A DNA stretch of 64,000 nt from Prevotella heparinolytica (GCF_004342845.1 NZ_SLXB01000002.1:124001-188000); one strand, 5' to 3'. Shown: positions 38,251-46,997, numbered from the stretch's first letter. The notes: a model not told the origin generated them from the sequence alone. Numbers and translations are program-made.

Positions 38251-38433
38251 TTACCAAAATCTGTTCTTTGCAGGGTTATATTCAAATCCCACCAACTTCA
38301 GTTTTCTAACAATGTCCTCTTTCTCTACATTCATATCCTCACAAAGAGCATCCAATGAAGGATAGAAATCACGCAGTTTTGTGTTGATGAAGCTATACAG
38401 CATCACCGGATCTTCAGGTAATTTCATTGTCAC
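38251..38433 (-). CDS. Small DUF4250 protein
   Basis: A 60-aa protein. The sequence PEDPVMLYSFINTKLRDFYPSL...FEYNPAKNRFW is the DUF4250 pattern as I know it. It is cytoplasmic, probably a compact helical fold, and its function is unknown. It has a -7 box (TAATTTTG, minus, 38470-38463) and stands alone. Confidence 0.85.
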   Translation of the reverse strand: MTMKLPEDPVMLYSFINTKLRDFYPSLDALCEDMNVEKEDIVRKLKLVGFEYNPAKNRFW

Positions 38434-38462
38434 AATCTTTTTAATTAAAACTAATATCGTGG

Positions 38463-38470
38463 CAAAATTA
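38463..38470 (-). promoter_or_regulatory. -7 box of the DUF4250 gene
   Basis: TAATTTTG on the minus strand, 30 bp before the start. Confidence 0.45.
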
Positions 38471-38539
38471 CAATAAAAAGCACGAAAACGATATATTTCC
38501 TGCTAAAATATGCACTTTCTACCTGCAAACGATTGAGGA

Positions 38540-40096
38540 TTAAAAGCCGGAACCATCGGTCCGTTCTATTTTTAAAGAAACTTTTTCAATAATCTTTTCA
38601 AGTTCCTCTTCCAATGGAATCACGTTGAAATCACCCCAGAAATCTGTATCATATTGAAAGTTCGTTTCTGCAAACACTGTGTGCATAGGTAGTCTTTCGG
38701 CACGTGGAAAGCGTGTCACATTCTCGTTATCAATCCGGCAGGTTGCCATCTCAAACCAAGTGTGCAGCATGGGGTTGCTGAATGATATGCGCTTACGCTT
38801 CATCTTGAAATAGAGATCGCCACGGATATGATGAATATGATAGATGCCGTTCCAAGGTTTATATGAGACGGTATAAACGATCTTTTCCGTTGTCAGCCGT
38901 ACTTCCTGCGCCTGATGCATTACATAAGCAGGTGTAGCCTCTTTGACGTATCGGGGCTGAATTTCGAAACGGGCGCGTAACAAAGCTTTGTTCTCCGAGT
39001 CTATGTAGAGTTCGCCACAGAATAAAGGGCCTTTTACTCCTCTCCTTTGCTCAAAGCTGACTACATTGGCCGTGCGGTCGCCTACAGAAACGATGTCACC
39101 GGAGGTATACGTATAAAACTTGTCGCTCGTTTCGGGAGAAAGGAAGTCGGGAATGTGTTTCATGATGTCCAACCGCAAGCAAGCCTCTACCCCCGACCTG
39201 ATTTTGGCTATCACGCTGTCTGTTTGCTCCCTGTTGTCTATCTTGCTCATCTTAAGCAACTTCACCTGATCATTGAAAACCGATTCCGGCATCGATGCCT
39301 TATAGACTTTAAAGACAGCTTCCGTGAAGCTTTGAAACTTGTTTTTCAGATATACTCCTTCTCTGTAAAAGGTAGTCAGGTAAACCGGATTCGAGGAATG
39401 ATTCTTTCTTCGGCATTCCATCATTTCGCGGAGTAGTTTTTTAGGTTCCGTCAAACGGATAAGCACCTCCTGCAAAGGAATGACTTTAGGTTCGAGGCTC
39501 AGGACATTGTTGCGGCCTTCCAAGGCAACCACCGCTACCGTTTGCCCCACATAGCCCAGATGAGAGAAAGAGAGTGTGCCGTGCCTTAGGGAATCAGGCA
39601 GTTGGAGTCTGAATTCTCCGTTCTGATTGGTGATGTTGCCCAACGAAGTGCCCTGAACATGGACGGATGCGCTGACCACCGGTTCTCCGGTTTCTTTATC
39701 CAGTAGTCGGCCGGTGATGGCGGAATGGGATGGTAAAGGTGTCTCCTTTATTGCAGGCTTCTTCTCTGCCTGTGTTATCAATATATGACGTCCCAACACC
39801 TTTAATTCAAGATTCCGGTTGCCGGTTATCTCGTAGACGGCTTGCCGTACAGAGCATTCTTTCTTTCTGAACTTAACAATAGAATCATTGTCGATAACCT
39901 TGCTGTCGTAAATAAACAGATAGCCTGACTGTTCTGATATTTTTCCTAATAAAGAATAGACGGTTCCTTTTGCTTTGGGCATGCGGATGATACGCTCCAG
40001 CACATCATCTCCTGTTGCCTTTACACTGCCTGTAACGAAAAGCATCCATGAGAAAACGATTATGAGGCGAACTATACTCATGTATTCATCATTCAA
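38540..40096 (-). CDS. STN plus carboxypeptidase-regulatory domain surface-signalling protein
   Basis: A 518-aa protein with an N-terminal signal/hydrophobic segment. An STN (secretin/TonB N-terminal) domain follows at about 38-112 (AKGTVYSLLGKISEQSGYLFIYDSKV...LGRHILITQ), then a carboxypeptidase-regulatory-like beta sandwich at about 125-210 (ITGRLLDKETGEPVVSASVHVQGTSLGNITNQNGEF). The C-terminal region of about 300 aa matches the second half of the 41599-42861 product. It has the signalling domain of a TonB receptor but no plug or 22-strand barrel, so it is not a transporter. Its start overlaps the FecR gene by 4 bp (ATGA), so sigma, FecR and this protein form one unit. Confidence 0.75.
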   Translation of the reverse strand: MNDEYMSIVRLIIVFSWMLFVTGSVKATGDDVLERIIRMPKAKGTVYSLLGKISEQSGYLFIYDSKVIDNDSIVKFRKKECSVRQAVYEITGNRNLELKVLGRHILITQAEKKPAIKETPLPSHSAITGRLLDKETGEPVVSASVHVQGTSLGNITNQNGEFRLQLPDSLRHGTLSFSHLGYVGQTVAVVALEGRNNVLSLEPKVIPLQEVLIRLTEPKKLLREMMECRRKNHSSNPVYLTTFYREGVYLKNKFQSFTEAVFKVYKASMPESVFNDQVKLLKMSKIDNREQTDSVIAKIRSGVEACLRLDIMKHIPDFLSPETSDKFYTYTSGDIVSVGDRTANVVSFEQRRGVKGPLFCGELYIDSENKALLRARFEIQPRYVKEATPAYVMHQAQEVRLTTEKIVYTVSYKPWNGIYHIHHIRGDLYFKMKRKRISFSNPMLHTWFEMATCRIDNENVTRFPRAERLPMHTVFAETNFQYDTDFWGDFNVIPLEEELEKIIEKVSLKIERTDGSGF

Positions 40097-40947
40097 AACA
40101 ATACCAATTTATTTTCTTTGCGCTCACACTGCAAGTTGAATGTCAGACAAATGAGTTCGGCCACAAATTCCGGTGAGTTGTTGGAAAATTCCACCGTCAG
40201 CCGTTTCTTACCTAATGCGGGAGAGGCCGTTTCAATTTGCCAGTAGGAAGATGTTTTATTGATGACCCGCAACACATCTTCTAAATACTCGTCCTTGAAA
40301 CGGATGTTCTTGACATACCGATCGAAGGCATTCGGATGTGCCGTTTCACTCAGAAGCAGTCTGTCCGATTGCAGAGTCACGGTTTCACCGGCTCTTACCA
40401 AAGCGGTTTCACCGTTTTCTTTCAGCATAACCTTCACACTGCCTCGCTGTACCGATAAGCTGAAAGGGGCCGTGGCATTGCTCCGTATATCAAAAGCCGT
40501 TCCCAGCACTTCTACACGCGCTTTGTCGGTTTCAATCATAAACGTTTTCCCGGGTTTACGGGTCACGTCAAAGAAGGCCTCGCCTTGCAAATTTACCGTT
40601 CGTTTGTCAGCTGCAAAATGCTTGGGATACTGTAATTGGCTTTCCCGGGAAAGATATACTATCGACCCGTCTTCTAATGTCTTCACCAAAGTAGCTTGCT
40701 CCTTATTCTCCTGCGTCAGGAGGGTATGGGCTTTTTCATTTCCTCCCGGCCACCCCCACCATGCCACGCAAAAAACAACTCCGGCAATCAGGGCTGCTGC
40801 CGGTATTCCCCATTTCAGATAGCGTGACGGGCGTTTAGCCACATGCCTCCCTTCTTTTTCGCCGTTCAGCAAACCCTCGCCTTCCAGACGTGCATACAAG
40901 CGTTTCCACGCTTCATCGGTCTTTCTATTCTTGTTGTTTATTTCCAT
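40093..40947 (-). CDS. FecR-type anti-sigma factor (FecR/DUF4974)
   Basis: A 284-aa single-pass inner-membrane protein. A short cytoplasmic N-terminus (about 1-45) would bind the sigma factor. The membrane helix is at about 47-66 (GIPAAALIAGVVFCVAWWGW). The periplasmic FecR domain (VKTLEDGSIVYLSRESQLQYPKHF...VNLQGEAFFDVTR...VEVLGTAFDIRS) and a DUF4974 domain (FKDEYLEDVLRVINKTSSYWQIE) follow. DUF4974 normally contacts the STN domain of a partner, here the next gene. Its start overlaps the sigma stop codon as TAATG. Confidence 0.92.
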   Translation of the reverse strand: MEINNKNRKTDEAWKRLYARLEGEGLLNGEKEGRHVAKRPSRYLKWGIPAAALIAGVVFCVAWWGWPGGNEKAHTLLTQENKEQATLVKTLEDGSIVYLSRESQLQYPKHFAADKRTVNLQGEAFFDVTRKPGKTFMIETDKARVEVLGTAFDIRSNATAPFSLSVQRGSVKVMLKENGETALVRAGETVTLQSDRLLLSETAHPNAFDRYVKNIRFKDEYLEDVLRVINKTSSYWQIETASPALGKKRLTVEFSNNSPEFVAELICLTFNLQCERKENKLVLF

Positions 40948-41496
40948 TATCTTGTTCGGGTGTAATTATCAATTTCTTTTCTCAATGTTCGGAGCGCCTT
41001 AGTCATTTCCGCCTCTACTGTCTTGACGGATAACGAGAGGACTGTGGCAATATCCGTGTACTTCATTCCCTGCATGCGGTGCATCCTGAATATCTGCTGT
41101 CGGCGCGAAGGCATTTGGCCGAGCGTATGCCGAATCAGATTTTGAAGTTCCTTGTATTCCATTTCTTGTTGAGGGTCTGCCAGACTGCCCCACTCGCTCT
41201 TTGTGTCTGCGGTGAAGGCATACCGCTCTCTCACTTCACGATGCTCACAGTATTGCAGCGCTTCGTTTCTGACCGCACGATAAAGATAACTCTTGATGGA
41301 ATGGGATATTTCCAGTTTCTCTCTATCCTTCCACAGCACATAGAAGAGTTCTTCTACAATTTCCTCGCCTGCCCGCGCGCAATGTAATACTTGCGGCATA
41401 CCAGCAAAGAGGCATATAGTATTGGCGGAACAGCGCTTCGAACGTCTTGATGTCCCCTTCTCTCACTTTGCTCCATATCGTCGGTTCATTCGGCAT
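40947..41496 (-). pseudogene. ECF sigma factor gene split by a frameshift
   Basis: The main frame (40947-41399, 150 aa) has sigma regions 2 and 4 (EEIVEELFYVLWKDREKL; MPSRRQQIFRMHRMQGMKYTDIATVLSLSVKTVEAEM) but lacks the usual N-terminus. That N-terminus is present in the next frame from the ATG at 41496: its 38 residues (MPNEPTIWSKVREGDIKTFEA, then LFRQYYMPLCWYAASIT) are a classic region 2.1. The two frames meet at the GC-rich run 41371-41382, where one extra base (or two missing) explains the break. Either it is a recent inactivating mutation, a sequencing error, or a shortened sigma is made from ATG 41399. The promoter at 41526-41554 fits the full-length start. Confidence 0.8.
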
Positions 41497-41525
41497 AATC
41501 TATGGCTTTAATCACTTGATTTCTC

Positions 41526-41554
41526 CAAATATAAGTAAAAACACGGAAAACAAA
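41526..41554 (-). promoter_or_regulatory. Promoter of the sigma-FecR-STN operon
   Basis: On the minus strand: TTTG (41554-41551), 17-bp spacer, TATATTTG (41533-41526), 30 bp before the ATG at 41496. Confidence 0.7.
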
Positions 41555-41598
41555 GCCTGAGGGTATCAATAAAAATTATTCAAGTGCTTGGCTAATTG

Positions 41599-42861
41599 TC
41601 AGTTGGACTGTTTCCTCAATTTATTGACGGCATTCTCCAGCGATTCCGTCGGTTCTATGATATTATAGTTCTTCCAAAAATCCTCGTTCCAATACTCGTC
41701 CACCAAGTCGTAGAACACTTGCTTCTGTTTGAAAGCGTTCCGTCCGGAGATACCCGTCTGCGGATTATCGTCTCGGTCGGTGATCACCATTTCGGAAAAA
41801 GCGGTGTAGGTGGAAGAGAACAGCCGTTTCTGCCAATCGCATTTAAAGCGGATGATATTTCGTATATAGTTCAGATAAGTACGGTCGCCCTGCTGCTTAT
41901 AAGTCACCAAATAACTGACTTCCTGCGGGCGGAATCTCAACCCGACAGGTTTTTTGTGAAGAATGGCCTCTACTGCTTTCACTTTGTTGGCCATGTCCAG
42001 TTCAAATTCGGCACGGGTAAAGGAGAGGCGTTCATAGTCAATGTAGAGCTTCCCGATGAAGAGTGCGTACATCAGGCTGACCCGCGGGCGGAAACTGACG
42101 ACATACTGCATCCGGTTGTCCAGATTCACCGGTTCCTCCATCCGAAAATCATAGTAATTCAGATTGTCCGGGCTGAGCAAGGCGTCGCCGTTCTTCACCA
42201 CGTCCAGATAGAGAGAAAGATTGGGACCTCCCACTACTTTAACAGCCAGCGTGTCGCTTAGTTTCTGGCTCATCAAGCGGCGTCCTTTGAGGAGTTGTAC
42301 CCTATCACGATTGACGTCACGCTCGTCATATGCCGTTTTGTAGACATTCATCACGGCTTCGGAGACATCGATATAACGGCGACGCTTTTGCACGGTTTCC
42401 CGGTAGAAAGCAGTCAGCATATTGTCTGTGGCCGCATAGTTGACGGGGATTTTCCTGATGGCTTCCTCCACAATGATGCGAGGATTGTTTCCGTAGACCA
42501 CAATCTCGCTCAGCAGGTTGGGAGCCGGTATCATCCAGATGGTCAGTTCGTCCGGCTTTTCCAATTCTTCGAGAGAGAGGTGCGTATTGAGGTAGCCAAT
42601 GTGGGAGAATTCCACTCCACGGAAGCCTTCGGCAGTGCTTACTTTGAGAGAAAAAGTGCCGTCTTGGTTGGTCACTGTGCCCATGTTGGTGCCGATGACG
42701 GATATATTCACATTTTCCAATCGCTTCCGGTTTTCCTTGTTCCTTACCACACCGGTTATGGTAAGGTCGTTCACGGCGGCATCTTGTGCTGCCAGCGGGG
42801 TGAAGCTTCCAAACATGCAGAGCAGCAAACACCCGATTGTAAATCCGGCAAAGTTTTTCAT
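41599..42861 (-). CDS. Exported carboxypeptidase-regulatory domain protein, paralogue of the STN protein
   Basis: A 420-aa protein with a signal peptide (MKNFAGFTIGCLLLCMFGSFTPLAAQ). A carboxypeptidase-regulatory-like domain lies at about 34-115 (ITGVVRNKENRKRLENVNISV...GTVTNQDGTFSL), and a domain of about 290 aa follows. That domain aligns by eye with the 38540-40096 product: LTAFYRE/LTTFYRE, VSEAVMNVYK/FTEAVFKVYK, GKLYIDYERL/GELYIDSENK, EDFWKNYNII/TDFWGDFNVI. It lacks the STN domain. It is probably in the periplasm or outer membrane; function unknown. It lies upstream of the sigma operon on the same strand, separated by that operon's promoter. Confidence 0.75.
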   Translation of the reverse strand: MKNFAGFTIGCLLLCMFGSFTPLAAQDAAVNDLTITGVVRNKENRKRLENVNISVIGTNMGTVTNQDGTFSLKVSTAEGFRGVEFSHIGYLNTHLSLEELEKPDELTIWMIPAPNLLSEIVVYGNNPRIIVEEAIRKIPVNYAATDNMLTAFYRETVQKRRRYIDVSEAVMNVYKTAYDERDVNRDRVQLLKGRRLMSQKLSDTLAVKVVGGPNLSLYLDVVKNGDALLSPDNLNYYDFRMEEPVNLDNRMQYVVSFRPRVSLMYALFIGKLYIDYERLSFTRAEFELDMANKVKAVEAILHKKPVGLRFRPQEVSYLVTYKQQGDRTYLNYIRNIIRFKCDWQKRLFSSTYTAFSEMVITDRDDNPQTGISGRNAFKQKQVFYDLVDEYWNEDFWKNYNIIEPTESLENAVNKLRKQSN

Positions 42862-43279
42862 AAGGCAAGAGCTTTTAAAGGGTTTCTACCAATAAGAGCG
42901 CTCCGGAAAGAAAAACCCTACACTTTTTTGCCCCGAATCAGATTTTGTTTTGATTTTATTTCCACTTTCTTCTGCGCATTGTTTCAGGGATATCTTTATC
43001 TGTTTTCAGGAAGAGTATGGCGGGCTGTCGGTTTAATGGAAAAAACCTTTCGAGTCCTTATGAAAAGATTGTTCGTAGCAAGCAGTAAACTTTGTCCGAA
43101 GCCGGGATGAATCTCTGTTCGCGCACTGCGGACACAAAAACGCAACCTGCGGACACATATCCGCACCGTGCGAACACATATCCGCGCACTGCGAACAAAG
43201 ATCCGAGTATAAGGAAAGCAAAACTTGTCCTGTAAGTTGAAGTGTGTTGCGAAAGGAGCTGCTTGGAAGTTCCGACTGC
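42862..43279. other. Intergenic region of 418 bp
   Basis: No plausible gene on either strand. It holds the 21-bp array at 43126-43209; the rest shows no clear promoter, hairpin or RNA. Confidence 0.5.
43126..43209. repeat. 21-bp tandem array, 4 units
   Basis: Units start at 43126, 43147, 43168 and 43189, exactly 21 bp apart, with cores CTGCGGACACA/GTGCGAACACA. Inverted pairs occur in the units, for example GCGGA-N6-TCCGC. A 7-residue peptide repeat in the minus-strand ORF here is a by-product of the period. Confidence 0.88.
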
Positions 43280-44044
43280 TTACAGGGGATTTTCGGCTGA
43301 ATCGTGGTTCATATACAACCACTCTTCCGCTTTCTTCAGCGTCTCTATTTTCCCCACATCAAACCATTGTTCTCCTTGCGGCACGTATCCCTGCACACAT
43401 GCTTCGCGGCAAACGGAGAGGTAAAAAGGTATGATGGAAAACTTTCCCGTCCACCGCTCATCGTCCATGAAGCGGAAAAGAGAGGGAGAAATGACGTGAA
43501 TACCGCCGAAAGCCAGTTCGCGAAACTCCTTTTCCCCGTAGTCGAAGCCCTCCGGCTTCACCTCTCCGGTAGACTTGTTGACCCACCCCTTCAACCGGAG
43601 GTTGTCGTCGAAGAGCAGATAGCGCGAGGTTTCCCGCTTGCTGACAAGCAAAGTAGCCTCTGCCCCACTCTTCACATGATGGCGATAGAAAGCGGCAAGG
43701 TCTGTTTCTGAAAGGATGTCGGCATTGTGGACAAGAAAAGGTTCGCTGCCATCGAGAAACGGACGTGCTTTGCCGATACCTCCACCGGTATCGAGCAGCA
43801 TATCACGCTCGTCACTGATGTGGATGTTCGTCCCGAAATTGTCATGAGCACGGAGGTAGTCGATGATTTGCCCGCCGAAGTGATGGATATTGACCGTTAT
43901 ATCGTTGAATCCTGCATCTTTCAGCCGCAGTATCACCCGTTCCAACATAGGTTTTCCCGCTACGGGAACAAGCGCTTTGGGTGTATGGTCGGTCAGCGGA
44001 CGCAGGCGTGTGCCCAAACCGGCAGCAAATATCATTGCTTTCAT
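43280..44044 (-). CDS. Nucleotidyltransferase, MurU-like
   Basis: A 254-aa sugar-1-phosphate nucleotidyltransferase. The start at ATG 44044 gives the canonical opening KAMIFAAGLGTRLRPLTDHTPKALVPVAGKPML. A GTG at 44050 overlapping the previous stop is the alternative. Later motifs are LLDTGGGIGKA and FLVHNADILSE (metal-binding Asp). It follows the AmgK-like kinase gene with no gap. In Pseudomonas this pair (AmgK, MurU) converts N-acetylmuramic acid to UDP-MurNAc, bypassing de novo synthesis and fosfomycin. The same role is inferred here; a mannose- or heptose-phosphate substrate is possible. Confidence 0.8.
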   Translation of the reverse strand: MKAMIFAAGLGTRLRPLTDHTPKALVPVAGKPMLERVILRLKDAGFNDITVNIHHFGGQIIDYLRAHDNFGTNIHISDERDMLLDTGGGIGKARPFLDGSEPFLVHNADILSETDLAAFYRHHVKSGAEATLLVSKRETSRYLLFDDNLRLKGWVNKSTGEVKPEGFDYGEKEFRELAFGGIHVISPSLFRFMDDERWTGKFSIIPFYLSVCREACVQGYVPQGEQWFDVGKIETLKKAEEWLYMNHDSAENPL

Positions 44045-44049
44045 AAGCA

Positions 44050-45480
44050 CTAATTCTTTGCTTTGAATGTTTGTTCGATATTCTGTTCGCGGTGCATCAG
44101 GTTCACCTGTACGCCGAATTTCTCATTCAGATGTTCGGCCAGATGCTGTGCCGAATATACGGAACGGTGCTGTCCGCCCGTGCAGCCGAAGCAGACTGAC
44201 AGGCTGGTGAATCCGCGTTCCATGTACCGTTTTACAGAGGCGTCGACCAAAGCGTATGCGTGTTCCAGAAAGTCAGTTATCTCCCCATCGTCTTCGAGAA
44301 AACGAATGACAGGTTCATCCAATCCCGTAAAAGGCTTGTAACGGTCGTATTTACCCGGGTTGTTCACCGCACGACAGTCGAATACAAATCCCCCTCCGTT
44401 GCCCGAAGGGTCTTCGGGAATACCTTTCTTATAAGCAAAGCTGGTGACTTTCACTACCAGCCGGCGTTTTTGCAGGTCGTCCGTAAACTGTTTCAATTCG
44501 GTAAGTTCACGCAATATCCGGCAGAGATAGGGATATTCGGGATATGGCTCTTGCAACAATTGGCGCAGATTCTCGATGGCAAAGGGAACACTCTGGATAA
44601 AATGCGGCTTCTTCTCGAAATATCCCCGGAAACCATAGGCTCCCAGCACCTGCATGGTACGAAACAGTACGAAATGACGAAGTTGGGCGTAAAAATAAGC
44701 CTCATCTACGGGCCGGTATTTGCACAGTGCATCAAGATACTCTTTCAGAAGTTCCTTGCGAAGGCTGTCCGGATAGTTGGCTTTGGCCTGCCACAAGAAC
44801 GAAGCCACATCATAATAGACCGGACCTTTCCGCCCGCCCTGAAAGTCGATGAGCCACGGCTCTCCATTCTTTATCATAACATTGCGGCTCTGGAAATCGC
44901 GATACATGAAGGTGGCCGAGCTGCTACGCAGCAGTACGTCCGCCATCTTCTGGAAATCATCCTCCAAACGGTCTTCCTGAAACTCCATCCCCGTGGCCTT
45001 GAGAAAACAATATTTAAAATAGTTCAAATCCCACAGGATGGAACGGCTGTTGAACTCTGCTTGCGGATGGCAGTATGAGAAGTCCATCCCGTCGGCGCCG
45101 GCAAATTGTATGGCCGGTAGCAGTCGGATGGTTTTACGCAACAGTTGCTTTTCGTCCTCACCGAAGACACTGGTCTTGCGTCCTTTTTCGATGGCATTGA
45201 ACAGCAAGGTGTCTCCCAAATCCTCTTGCAGATAATATATCTCGTCTTCGGAGTGAATAACGACTTGCGGCACCGGCAATCCTTTTTGGCGGAAATGCCC
45301 GGCCATGTATAGGAAAGCGCGGTTCTCTTCCACCGATTCGCCGCTCACGCCAATCAATGTGAGGTTTCCCGTAAGACGGAAGTAACGGCGGTTGGAGCCG
45401 GAAGAAGGAAGTTCGTCAATGTGTTCCGGCTCGTATCCGGTATGCGTGATGTAGAGTTTTCTCAGTTCTTCGGTTATCAT
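44050..45480 (-). CDS. AmgK-like sugar kinase fused to a RapZ C-terminal domain
   Basis: A 476-aa fusion. Residues about 1-325 are an aminoglycoside-phosphotransferase-fold kinase: nucleotide-binding N-lobe, YRDFQSRN with catalytic Asp195, and metal-binding Asp212 in IDFQGG. This resembles AmgK, which phosphorylates MurNAc/GlcNAc at C1. Residues about 341-463 match the RapZ C-terminal domain: VTSFAYKKGIP, FDCRAVNNP, TGLDEPV, GCTGGQHRSV and HRE. The RapZ N-terminal P-loop domain is missing. In E. coli that C-terminal domain senses glucosamine 6-phosphate, so here it could tune the kinase to amino-sugar supply (inference). It is cotranscribed with the MurU-like gene. Confidence 0.88.
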   Translation of the reverse strand: MITEELRKLYITHTGYEPEHIDELPSSGSNRRYFRLTGNLTLIGVSGESVEENRAFLYMAGHFRQKGLPVPQVVIHSEDEIYYLQEDLGDTLLFNAIEKGRKTSVFGEDEKQLLRKTIRLLPAIQFAGADGMDFSYCHPQAEFNSRSILWDLNYFKYCFLKATGMEFQEDRLEDDFQKMADVLLRSSSATFMYRDFQSRNVMIKNGEPWLIDFQGGRKGPVYYDVASFLWQAKANYPDSLRKELLKEYLDALCKYRPVDEAYFYAQLRHFVLFRTMQVLGAYGFRGYFEKKPHFIQSVPFAIENLRQLLQEPYPEYPYLCRILRELTELKQFTDDLQKRRLVVKVTSFAYKKGIPEDPSGNGGGFVFDCRAVNNPGKYDRYKPFTGLDEPVIRFLEDDGEITDFLEHAYALVDASVKRYMERGFTSLSVCFGCTGGQHRSVYSAQHLAEHLNEKFGVQVNLMHREQNIEQTFKAKN

Positions 45481-45501
45481 GGCGTATGTTTATTTTGGCA
45501 G

Positions 45502-45539
45502 CTAAGATAAGGTTTTTGTCGGAGATATGTTTACCTTTG
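45502..45539. promoter_or_regulatory. Divergent promoter boxes for amgK-rapZ (minus) and cbiA (plus)
   Basis: Plus strand TACCTTTG (45532-45539) lies 55 bp before the cbiA ATG. Minus strand TATCTTAG (45509-45502) lies 22 bp before the kinase start. No cobalamin riboswitch fits in the short cbiA leader. Confidence 0.4.
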
Positions 45540-45593
45540 TGGAAGGAAAAAAGAAAATGCAGGATGTCGTGCCTGCCGAAGCGGTTAGAAAGG

Positions 45594-46997
45594 ATGAGAA
45601 GCATACCCCAATTTTTAATAGCTGCACCTGCATCGGGCAGCGGAAAGACCACCGTCAGTCGCGGACTTATGGCGTTGCTGGTGAGGAAAGGCTTTAAGGT
45701 GCAGCCTTTCAAGTGCGGTCCGGACTACATAGATACCAAATATCACACCGCCATGTGTCACCGTCCCTCTATCAATCTGGACACTTTCATGGCATCCGAA
45801 GAACACGTGCAAGAACTGTATGCCCGTTATTCGGCAGATGCCGACGTAGTGGTTGCGGAAGGAATGATGGGAATGTTCGATGGCTACGACCGCAGTCGGG
45901 GATCCTCTGCCGAGATAGCGGAACTGCTTCATCTTCCCGTGGTGCTGGTCGTCGATGCCAAGTCTGCCGCTTATTCCATGGCTCCTTTACTATCCGGTTT
46001 TATTCATTTCCGTCCGGAAGTAAAGATAGCAGGCATACTGTTCAATCGGGTGGGTTCGCCCAGACATTATGAGATGTTGCAAGAAGTCTGTTCCGACCTT
46101 AATGTGACCTGCCTCGGCTATCTGCCCAAACAAAAACTTTTGGAACAAGATACGCGCTATCTGGGGCTCGACTTCAGCCACTTGAAAGATATGGAGGTGA
46201 ACACTCTTGCCGACCTTCTGGAACAATACGTAGACTGGCAATTGCTGCTGAATGCAACCATGCGTCCCTTGCCGGAGAGGAAGAATGAAAAAACGGAAAC
46301 GGACAACAGAAAACTACACATTACCGTAGCTTGTAACGAAGAATCTTTTTCTTTTCTATATGCCGAGCATTTGGATATACTGCACCGTATGGGCACTGTC
46401 ACCCTTTTCAATCCGGAAGAGAACCTCCCCTTGCCTCAAGATACCGACTTGCTTTATTTACCCGGAGGATATCCCGAAAAGCATGCGGATAGACTGTCGG
46501 CAGCTCGTTGTACCTTAAAATCCATCCGAGAATACATAGAAGCCGGAGGCAAAGCTTTGGCCGAGTGTGGCGGAATGATGTATCTGTCTCAAGCCATCTC
46601 CTGCGACGCGGAAAGCATGCAATCTGCGGACAGACGCATGGTACACCGAATGGTTGGCGTCTTTCCTTTTTACATTTCGGCCGAAACCCATGACAAAAAA
46701 CTGTCGTTGGGCTATCGGCAATTTCAATACAACGGAAAGCAACTGCGAGGGCATGAGTTCCACTATACCCAATTCGGTAAGAAAGGACTGGCCTACACCG
46801 AGTGTTTCAAGGACTACGAAGGCGACTGTCTGCCGGAAGATGAAGGAAACTGCATGCTGAATTTGCCTGATTCTGTCGCACAAGTATACAACGCCAAAGG
46901 ACAGCCGGTAACCACTCTTGTTTTCCGATACAAGAACGTCATTGCCAGCTATACACACCTCTATTGGGGAGAGACCGACCCATTGTCTCTGTTCTGA
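45594..46997 (+). CDS. cbiA: Cobyrinate a,c-diamide synthase
   Basis: A 467-aa enzyme that amidates the a and c side chains of cobyrinate with glutamine and ATP. The start at 45594 (MRSIPQFLIAAPASGSGKTT) has an AGAAAGG ribosome site; the longer frame from 45486 includes the promoter. The P-loop is at about 8-18, KCGPDYIDTKYH is the CbiA/CobB signature, and the C-terminal class I amidotransferase domain has the nucleophile in ALAECGGMMYL and the end motif ASYTHLYW. It pairs with the adenosyltransferase gene 41 bp downstream. No other cob/cbi genes are in the window. Confidence 0.95.
   Translation: MRSIPQFLIAAPASGSGKTTVSRGLMALLVRKGFKVQPFKCGPDYIDTKYHTAMCHRPSINLDTFMASEEHVQELYARYSADADVVVAEGMMGMFDGYDRSRGSSAEIAELLHLPVVLVVDAKSAAYSMAPLLSGFIHFRPEVKIAGILFNRVGSPRHYEMLQEVCSDLNVTCLGYLPKQKLLEQDTRYLGLDFSHLKDMEVNTLADLLEQYVDWQLLLNATMRPLPERKNEKTETDNRKLHITVACNEESFSFLYAEHLDILHRMGTVTLFNPEENLPLPQDTDLLYLPGGYPEKHADRLSAARCTLKSIREYIEAGGKALAECGGMMYLSQAISCDAESMQSADRRMVHRMVGVFPFYISAETHDKKLSLGYRQFQYNGKQLRGHEFHYTQFGKKGLAYTECFKDYEGDCLPEDEGNCMLNLPDSVAQVYNAKGQPVTTLVFRYKNVIASYTHLYWGETDPLSLF

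Noticed and set aside
38540..40096. TonB-dependent receptor
   Set aside because: STN and regulatory domains are present but plug and barrel are absent, and 518 aa is too short for a SusC/FecA-type receptor.
43033..43221. 62-aa Cys-rich protein with 7-residue repeats
   Set aside because: The repeat is the 21-bp array read in frame; there is no ribosome site and no conserved flank.
45486..45593. Cobalamin riboswitch before cbiA
   Set aside because: Only about 50 nt lie between the predicted start site and the ATG, and no B12-box-like sequence was seen.
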